Source of the DNA: Muntiacus reevesi
Taxonomy: Eukaryota > Chordata > Mammalia > Artiodactyla > Cervidae
Assembly: GCF_963930625.1 (NCBI RefSeq)
Contig: NC_089249.1
Coordinates: 103,042,775 to 103,106,774, forward strand
Direction of reading: 5' to 3'
DNA: 64,000 nucleotides
Shown: positions 56,964 to 64,000 of the stretch, piece after piece
Layout: each line of letters starts with the position of its first letter
Position numbering within the stretch: position 1 is the stretch's first letter
Notes under the pieces: generated by a model
What the model saw: only the letters and a program-made list of their open reading frames with translations
What the model was told of the DNA's origin: nothing
Database searches by the model: none
Program-made: the position numbers and the translations under genes

Positions 56964-57185
56964 TGGAGCTATCCTTGGTGGTTCAAATGGTAAAGTATCT
57001 GCCTGCAATGCAGGAGACCTAGATCTGATCCCTGGGTCAAGAAGACCCCTGGAGAAGGAAATGGCAACCGAATCCAGTATTCTTACCTGGAGAATTCCAC
57101 GCACAGAGGAGCCTGGCAGGCTACAGTCCATGGGGTTTCAAAGAGTTCAGACATAACTGAGTGACTAACACTTTCACTTTCACTT
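56964..57185 (+). mobile_element. Bov-tA SINE
   Basis: Sense Bov-tA: 'ggagctatccttggtggttc', 'gcctgcaatgcaggagacc', altered B-box 'agatctgatccctggg', and body to 'actgagtgactaacactttc' with a T-rich end. Confidence 0.92.
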
Positions 57186-57724
57186 TTTTTGAATTATAAA
57201 AACAGTTTATAACCTATAATTCTATGGGCAGGTTTGATTTGCACACAGAATAAAAGTATATTCAGATTCATACTCTCTCTGAAAACCCTTGAAGAATGTG
57301 TATCATCAATATAAAGGAATCAAGTTAAAAAGGAGAAGAAACAGAAGTCAAGATATAAGAGGAAAAGGAGAAGTAAAACTCTCACTGTTTGCAGATAACA
57401 TGATCCTCTACCTAGAAAACCTTAAAGATACCACCAGAAAATTACTAGAGCCAATCAACTAATATAGTAAAGTTGCAGGATATAAAATTAACACACAGAA
57501 ACCCTTGCATTCCCATACACTAACAATGAGAAAACAGAAAGAGAAATTCAGGTAACAATCCCATTCACCATTGTGAAGAAAAGAATAAAATACTTAGGAA
57601 TAAATCTACCTAAAGAAACAAAAGATCTTCATATAGAAAACTATAAAACACTGATGAAAGAAATCAAAGATGACACAAAAAATGGAGAAATATATTGTGG
57701 GCATGAATTAGAAGAATCAACATA

Positions 57725-58432
57725 GTGAAAATGAGTATACTACCCAAAGCAATTGATAGATTCAATGCTATCCTTATCAAGCTACCAGGGGTATTTTTCA
57801 GAGAACTAGAACAAATAATTTCACAATTTGTATGGAAATACAGAAAACCTTCAATAGCCAAAGTAATCTTGAGAAAGAAGAATGAAACTGGAGGAATCAA
57901 CCTGCCTGACTTCAGACTATACTACAAAGTTACAGTCATTAAGAGAGTATGGTACTGGCACAAAGACAGAAATATAGGTCAATGTAACAAAATAGAAAGT
58001 CCAGAAATAAATCCATGCACCTATGGACACCTTATCTTTGACAAAGGAGGCAAGAGTATACGATGGAGAAAAGACAATCTCTTTAACAAGCGGTGCTGGG
58101 AAAACTGGTCAATCATTTGTAAAAGAATGAAACTAGAACACTTTCTAACACCATACACAAAAATAAACTCAAAATGGATTAAAGATCTAAATGTAAGACC
58201 AGAAAATAGAAAACTCCTAGAGGAAAACATAGGCAAAACACTCTCTGACATAAATCACAGCAGGATCCTCTATGACCCACCTCCCATAGTAATGAAAATA
58301 AAAGCAAAAATAAACAAATGGGACCTAATTAAACTTAAAACCTTTTGCACAATAAAGGAAACTATAAGCAAGGTGAAAAGACAGCCTTCAGAATGGGAGA
58401 AAATAATAGCAAATGAAGCAACCAACAATTAA
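57725..58432 (+). pseudogene. L1 ORF2 thumb-region fragment
   Basis: The 235-codon open piece of the older L1 (SQFVWKYRKP, GGINLPDFRLYYK, WYWHKDRNI). It aligns with codons around 21420-22110 of the young L1 and ends at a TAA where the young copy reads on. No start, no catalytic site. Confidence 0.9.
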
Positions 58433-59254
58433 TCTCAAAAATATACAAGCAGCTCATGAAGCTCAATTCCAGAAAAATAAAAGATCCAATCAAAAAATGG
58501 GCCAAAGAACTAAACAGACATTCCTCCAAAGACATACAAGTGGCTAACAAATACATGAAAAGATTCTCAAAGTCATTCATTATCAGAGAACTGCAAATCA
58601 AAACCACAATGAGGTATCATCTCACGCTGGCCAGAATTGCTGCTATCAAAATGTCTACAAACAATAAATGCTGGAGAGGGTGAGGAGAAAAGGGAATCCT
58701 CTTACAGTCTTGGTGGGAATGCAAACTAGTACAGCCACTATGAAGAGCAGTGTGGAGATTTCTTAAAAAACTGGAAATAGAACTGCCATATGACCCAGCA
58801 ATTCCACTTCTGGGCATACACACTGAGGAAACCAGAATTGAAAGAGACATGTGTATCCCAATGTTCATCACAGCACTGTTTACAATAGCTAGGACCTTGA
58901 AGCAACCTAAATGTCCATCAGCAGGCAAATGGATAAGAAAGCTGTGGTACGTATACACAATGAAATATTAGTCATTAAAAAGAATGCATTTGAATCTGTT
59001 CTAATGAGGTGGATGAAACTGGGGCCTATTATATAGAGTGAAGTAAGTCAGAAAGAAAAACACCAATGCAATATATATGCATATATATGGAATTTAGAAA
59101 GATGTTAATGATGACCCTATATGCGAGATAGCAAAAAAGACACAGATGTAAAGAACAGACTTTTGGATTCTGTGGGAGAGGGCGAGGGTGGGATGATTTG
59201 AGAGAATAACATTGAAACATGTAGATTACCATATGTGAAATAGATCACCAGTCC

Positions 59255-59260
59255 AGGTTC
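59255..59260. repeat. 6-bp target-site duplication, left copy (solo LTR)
   Basis: AGGTTC, repeated at 60477-60482. L1 3' UTR sequence reads continuously across the empty site. Confidence 0.93.
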
Positions 59261-59373
59261 TGGCAGGGTCCAGCCTCGCCAGGATCCAGGGGGTACCCTC
59301 AGGATGAACAGCATCGGCGAGAGAGAGAGCGAAGACACGTGAGACCAGCCTTGATAGGGTCACATCTGCCAGG

Positions 59374-59404
<31 letters not shown>

Positions 59405-60476
59405 TGACCAGACGGGGGATGCAGCAGAGTCTGGCAGAGTCTGGCAATCCTTTATTTTTTACCATAGCTTTTATACCCTAAGTTAGTACATTTCTTAGGG
59501 GAAGATAGTTTAACATTATCTCAGCTTGTCCCTCATGAAACCAGGGTGTTTTCTGCGTACTTCTTTGTTTATGAGGGTCTTGTACATTATCTTCTGGCCT
59601 TGGGGCCTATTAACATTTTATGCAGGTCAGGTGAATGTAAACCTATTTTCCGTTTCTGTGGTGACCTTAACTGAAAGGTACCAGTCTCATAGGGCAACAG
59701 TACAGAGTAGAAGTATAACCTTGTTAACACAAAAATTAATCCTTCTGCAGAAGTTGTCAGTTGTGTTTATCTAAGAAGTTTACCCCACACAGACTCTGCG
59801 GCTTCAGTGAGGCAACCTCTGCCTAGCACTCCTGGCTGACAATTAACAACCATCTCATTGTTACCATACTAGGGCTAAGCTCTTATTTTTCTAGATCTAT
59901 AACTATATTAACAATGATTTCTATAACACAACCTTAGCACATTAAGAGCAAAAACACAGCAAGCAAATGTTAACCCATAACCACCTTTAGAATAATTTTT
60001 TTATGTGTTCTAATAGGGCTCCTTCACCCCCCAAAAAGGCTCTATGTCTATTAGAGCCTTTATATGATCAGTTTCTTTATGCTGTTTTATGATTAGGGTA
60101 TTATGAGCAGTCATGCATATTAGTACCAAGGGCATAAATGCATTTGCCAAACAGACTAAAATACCAGCAAAGGAGTTTAAATTAAAACACTCCTTTCACC
60201 CTGGATAATCTCATAAAATACCACCACCCAGGAAACTTATTGATTAAAGTACTAAATTGATTCTTATTTGGAAAGAGATCGGGGAAGGCCTTCTGCCTGT
60301 GTCACAGAAATTAGGGAGTAGTCTATTGAAGCAAGCATCAGAAAGACAGATATCATCTTTAAGGTGAACGCCCGGGGCAGCTTTTCAGAATCCCTGAAAA
60401 CCTGATCCGCCTTGCCTACCAGGTTTTCTCCTCATGACCTTGTCATGGGTGGGAGCTCGTGTGCCAGCTCCCGGCA
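59261..60476 (-). mobile_element. solo LTR of a class II (betaretrovirus-like) ERV, 1216 bp
   Basis: Bounded by TG...CA (TGGCAGGGTCC at left, CTCCCGGCA at right) and an exact 6-bp duplication, the size typical of class II ERVs. Orientation is minus: on that strand it starts TGCCGGGAGCTGGCAC, has AATAAA at 59451-59456, a CT-rich U5 (GA repeats at about 59370-59404 on plus), and ends GGACCCTGCCA. No internal viral sequence or second LTR is present, so the provirus was lost by LTR-LTR recombination. Small frames inside it are not genes. Confidence 0.92.
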
Positions 60477-60482
60477 AGGTTC

Positions 60483-60697
60483 GATGTATGAGAGAGGGCA
60501 CTCAGGGCCAGTCACTGGGATGCCCTGAGGGATAGGATGGGGAGGGAGGTGGGAGAGGGGTTCAGGATGGGGGACACATGTACACTATGGCTGATTCATG
60601 TGAATGTATGGCAAAAACCACGACAATATTGTTAAGTAATTAGCCTCCAATTAAACTAAATAAATTAATTTAAATAAAGAAATAAATAGCTAAAAAA
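60483..60697 (+). mobile_element. older L1, 3' UTR end after the LTR
   Basis: Continuation of the L1 from 57355: 'gggcactcagggccagtcactgg', G-rich tract at about 60537-60560, 'gctgattcatgtgaatgtatgg', 'tagcctccaattaaac' and an A-rich tail. Confidence 0.93.
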
Positions 60698-60837
60698 GAG
60701 AACCCAAACAGGAGAGGGATAAAGGTAAGTCACAGTATAAGTCTTAAATTGACAAATGAGTAACATTTCTTAAGTAACTTCTCCATCCCCAACAACCAGG
60801 TATTACAAATTTTATTCAATTATCTATGGGTCATTTA

Positions 60838-61163
60838 TACAACTTTTAAATTTCCTTTTTGATTTTTATTTCTAACTTAACTATTATTTTTAAAATATGA
60901 TCTACATAGTCCAGTTCTTTTTTGTTTCATGACTGTACATGGTCACTTTTTGTAAATGACCCATGCCGTGCTGTGCCCGGCCGCTCAGTGAGGTTGCAAA
61001 GAGTCAGACATGACTGAGCGGTTTAGCATAGCACAGCATGGGTCATTTACAAAAAGTGACCATGTACAGTCATGAAACAAAGAAAAACTGGACTATGTAG
61101 ATCATATTTTTAAAATAATAGTTGCTAGAAATAAAAAGCAAAAGGAATCTTTAAAGTTGTGTA
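60838..61163. repeat. large inverted repeat (about 150-bp arms, 23-bp loop)
   Basis: The left arm 60838-60989 is the near reverse complement of 61013-61163. The core arms 60897-60966 and 61036-61105 (70 bp each) differ at only two positions. The inner 23-bp arms at 60967-60989 and 61013-61035 differ at about six, and the outer parts carry a few indels. The loop 60990-61012 and inner arms read as a Bov-A-type tail ('ttgcaaagagtcagacatgactgagcgg'). It would form a long DNA or RNA hairpin. Confidence 0.93.
60974..61036 (+). mobile_element. Bov-A or BovB tail fragment at the hairpin centre
   Basis: 'gaggttgcaaagagtcagacatgactgagcgg', then 'tagcatagcacagca', is the tail end of a Bov-A/Bov-tA SINE or BovB, only about 60 bp. 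Its own ends are palindromic partners, so the SINE piece was part of the sequence that was duplicated in inverse. Confidence 0.65.
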
Positions 61164-61339
61164 CAGATTTTGAACATACTGCAAATAACTCAGGTTTAAA
61201 AAGAGTACCAAAGTCAACATTACAATGGGAATTATACAAACTTAGAATGGTAAGAGTTGGACAAAGAATAAGAAAATGAAGAAAAAATTGAAGGTCTAAA
61301 ATAATAAAGATAAATCAGAAATAAAAATTAGAGGAGAAT

Positions 61340-61885
61340 GAAAATAATAGCACAATTACACTGTAAGATAAGAATGCTCATTCTTACTACTTCCACTCAA
61401 CATTTTCGTGGAGGGTCTAGCCAGTGCAATCAGGTAAGAAAAAAGAAAAAAAAACATAAGGAAAAGGTAGAATAAGCAAAACTGTTGCTGTTTGTTCATA
61501 GTTTAAATGCGTACATAGAAAAAGAAAATAATCTACATGTGAGTTTTTAGAATTGAACTTAGTAAATTGACTGGAAATAGAAATACAACTGACTTTTTAC
61601 AGTGGTATAATATTCAGTTAAATAGAACATAATTTTTTATTGTATTTATACTAGCATTTACAATAGCAAATGAGAATGAGGTGCCAAAAAATAAATCTAA
61701 TGAAAAGTCCTCTAGTTTTTCAATAGAAAAAAAAAGTAAATATATTGATAAAAGTACTAATAAAGTCTAAATAAAAGGATAGACATACCATATGAAAAAG
61801 ACACTGTCATAAAGATGTCAATTCTCCTTAAATTGATGTACAGATAACCTAATAAATTCTGAATTCTTTTATTCAAGAAACTCAA
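61340..61885 (+). mobile_element. old L1 ORF2 fragment
   Basis: Sense L1: 'ttactacttccactcaacattttcg' and 'gtctagccagtgcaatcagg' (reverse transcriptase region, about 61385-61435), then 'atactagcatttacaatagcaaatgag' and 'aaaaaataaatctaatg'. Frame destroyed. Confidence 0.72.
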
Positions 61886-61889
61886 CAAA

Positions 61890-62985
61890 TTCACTTCTTA
61901 AACTTTAAAAATATTTTTTTTGAAACAGTAATAGATTCTTATACAATTGCAAGAAAATAAATAGATTACATATACCCTTTTTTTGCCCAATTTCTCCAAA
62001 TGGCAGCATTGTATAAAATTCTAGTATTAAATAGAACCAGAATATGAACACTGACAAGGTAAAGATACAGAGAAATTCCATCACCACAAGTATCTTCATG
62101 TTGTCATTTTATTGCCACACACAATCCACTTTCCTGTTTCTATCATTTGGCAACCAATGATTCCCTCTCCATATCTTTTCCTTTTTTTCTTTAGGAGATG
62201 TTATATAAAGGGAATTATGGAGTATATAATATTTGAAAGTTGGCTTTATTCATTGAGCATAACTCCTTCAAGTTTCATCCAAGTTATTACATGCATCAAT
62301 AGTCTTTTCCTTTTTATTTCTGAATATTCCATGTATTCAGAATGTACTATGGTTCATTCAACCAGTTACCTGCTAAAGGATATCTAACTGTTTTTAGCTG
62401 GGGTCTCTTCTGAATAAAGTTTTTGTGAGGAATCCTGTCAGATTTTTGTATGAATAAAAGTTTGCATAATTCTAGGATAAAGGTCCAATGATACAATTGC
62501 TTGTTTATATGATATTTACCTCTTTAATTTCTTTAGAAACTATAAAACTGTTGTTCAGAGTGGCTGTACCATTCTATGTTCCCACTAACAATGTATGAGT
62601 GATCCAGTTTCTCTGTGTTTTTCTAGCACTTGATGTTGTCACTATTTTTTTAGTCATTCTGATATGGAGTGATATTTCATAATGTTAATTTGTATATATC
62701 CAATGACTAACAATGTTGAAATCTTTTCACATGCCTACTCATCATCTGTAACTTCTCTTCACTGAAATGTCTGTTCATGCCTTCTGCCCATTTTACAAAC
62801 TGGATTTATTTTGTACTTTACCATTGAGTTTTAATACTTTTTTTTTTTACATTTTCTACATACTAGTCATATTTAAAAGGCCTGATGTACAAACATTTTT
62901 TCTTAGTCAGTGACTTGTCTTTTCATCTTCACAACAGTGTCTTTTGCAGAGCAAAATTTTTAACATTTTGATGAATCCAGTATTG
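61890..62985 (-). mobile_element. old L1, antisense, 3' UTR and late ORF2
   Basis: Antisense L1 starting at its T-rich 3' end (about 61890), through the 3' UTR to late ORF2 ('gttcagagtggctgtacc' near 62554, 'catgccttctgcccattttac' near 62775, 'cttttgcagagcaaaatttttaac' near 62941). It lies between two sense L1 parts. Confidence 0.72.
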
Positions 62986-63009
62986 TATTGAATAACAGTG
63001 ATGTCAACA

Positions 63010-63715
63010 ATTTTACTATTTATATACAAAGAGCAAAAAGGCTATGAATAGGCAGGGCCCTTCCAAAACATAAAAACAAATTGTGAAGATATGTTGCATC
63101 AAATTTCCAAATTGGTTGAATATATTTGTTTCCTGCAGCACTACAACTTCACTTCTAGGTATATATTCTAAAATATCACTTACACCTATGTTCTCAGAGA
63201 CATATACAAGAAACTTCATGGAATAATTGTTCCTCAAAGTAAAATATTGGAAGAAATATTATCTACTGCAGCATTGCTAATGTAATAAATTGTGTGTATT
63301 TGTAGAATGGAATACTATACATTACTGACAAAGGATGACACAGAGCTCCATGAAACAATGTGGATGAATTTTGAAACATAGAAGACAACATACTGGATGA
63401 TATAACTTTTGAAAAGCCAATTAAAGCAAAACTAAACAATACATTGATTCAATATACATACATATGTGGTAAAACAAGGGAATAATGAACACAGCATTCT
63501 GAGTATTAATTACCTTGATTGAGAAGTGGGCATGGAGATAGGATTAAAGAGGCATATCCATAAGTAGCATCAAGAGTATGGGTATTGTTGTCTTACTTAT
63601 GTGAGATGGGGAATACACAAATGTTTATTATTCTTCTCTGTAATTAAATACCTTATTTTATTTGTAAGAAATATTTCATAATTTTTTAGAAGAAAATAAA
63701 AGATAAGGAATAGGC
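63010..63715 (+). mobile_element. old L1 3' portion with A-rich end
   Basis: Sense late ORF2 and 3' UTR of an old L1: 'gcactacaacttcacttctagg' (about 63138), 'gaatggaatactatacattac' (about 63306), 'aatgtggatgaattttgaaac' (about 63357), ending near 'agaaaataaaagataagg'. It may be the rest of the L1 at 61340, split by the antisense L1. Confidence 0.68.
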
Positions 63716-64000
63716 ATACCAAACTCATGACTGTGGTTATTTCTCAATAGAGCAGGAGGGAAAGAGAATTGGAGGTAATGGTTTAAAGAGACATGATTTA
63801 TTTATTTAACATGAGGGGAAGAAAATGTAATGAATAAGGAAAATATTCACGAGTGCAATTATGAGGTAGGTGAAGGGAATATAGCATTTTGCCATATCAT
63901 TCTTTGCAAGTTTCCTTTTCTGAATTATTTTTAAGGTAAACTCTTAGGTGCCCATCTCCTCTGCATTAGGATTATAATGTCATAGATAAAGAAACAGACA
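63716..64000. other. unassigned DNA to window end
   Basis: No recognised element in the last 285 bp. Confidence 0.35.

Larger units (their letters stand above)
57355..59260 (+). mobile_element. older L1, 5' truncated, part before the LTR
   Basis: L1 from the catalytic region of ORF2 through the 3' UTR, interrupted by a solo LTR at 59261 and resumed at 60483. At the start the usual FADD reads FADN (about 57394). In-frame stops and frameshifts follow, so the longest intact piece is 235 codons at 57725-58432. Another shifted piece at 58456-58683 covers the region before the Cys-rich domain. More diverged than the L1 at 20291. Confidence 0.95.

Noticed and set aside
61340..63715. Single L1 with 5' inversion (twin priming)
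   Set aside because: The antisense part has its own complete 3' UTR and T-rich tail, and covers the same region as the sense 3' part, so it is a separate element.

Overview
This is ruminant nuclear DNA, most likely from a bovid. The evidence is thirteen copies of the RTE-type LINE BovB, many tRNA-Glu-derived Bov-tA, Bov-A and BOV-A2 SINEs, CHR-type SINEs, and ruminant L1s. I cannot decide between cattle, sheep, goat, buffalo, antelope or deer. I recognise no host protein-coding gene, exon or structural RNA gene. The window reads as a gene desert or the inside of a very long intron. Every long reading frame belongs to a retrotransposon or is a chance frame in one.

Layout. 1-5000: a left-cut antisense BovB, then ancient MIR and L1 remnants with younger SINEs. 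6930-10470: a 2 kb decayed BovB, a second BovB 3' end, a (TA)n tract and a BOV-A2 dimer. 10600-17360: a stack built on two old antisense L1s, into which a MER5-like DNA transposon, a Bov-A, a CHR SINE and three BovBs have landed, several with clean target-site duplications (TSDs). 19085-23360: old L1 3' ends split by a young 2.9 kb L1 whose partial ORF2 is still open for 834 codons. 24170-31440: mostly unassigned single-copy-looking DNA with scattered SINE, MIR, L2 and hAT pieces. 31444-33132: a gammaretrovirus-type R-U5-PBS-leader segment with a poly(A) tail and a 17-bp TSD. 33700-50000: quiet DNA with MIR, SINE, BovB and L1 tails, a repeat-poor and GC-richer block at 44600-46350, and a MaLR LTR at 49233. 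50640-53440: a long ancient L2 split by an unassigned insert. 53690-57180: SINEs and BovBs. 57355-60700: an older L1 split by a 1216-bp solo LTR with a 6-bp TSD. 60838-61163: a large hairpin-forming inverted repeat. 61340-63715: old L1s in both orientations.

The three structures most worth following are the ERV-derived processed retrocopy (31444-33132), the foldback inverted repeat centred in a Bov-A fragment (60838-61163), and a tail-less 163-bp L1 ORF2 fragment (19901-20063) that nearly matches a segment of the young L1 2.5 kb downstream. I found no prokaryote-type system such as CRISPR, operon or toxin-antitoxin, and none is expected. Family names rest on remembered consensus features, not a database search. 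Element ends are exact only where a TSD is given; elsewhere they are good to about 10-30 bp.
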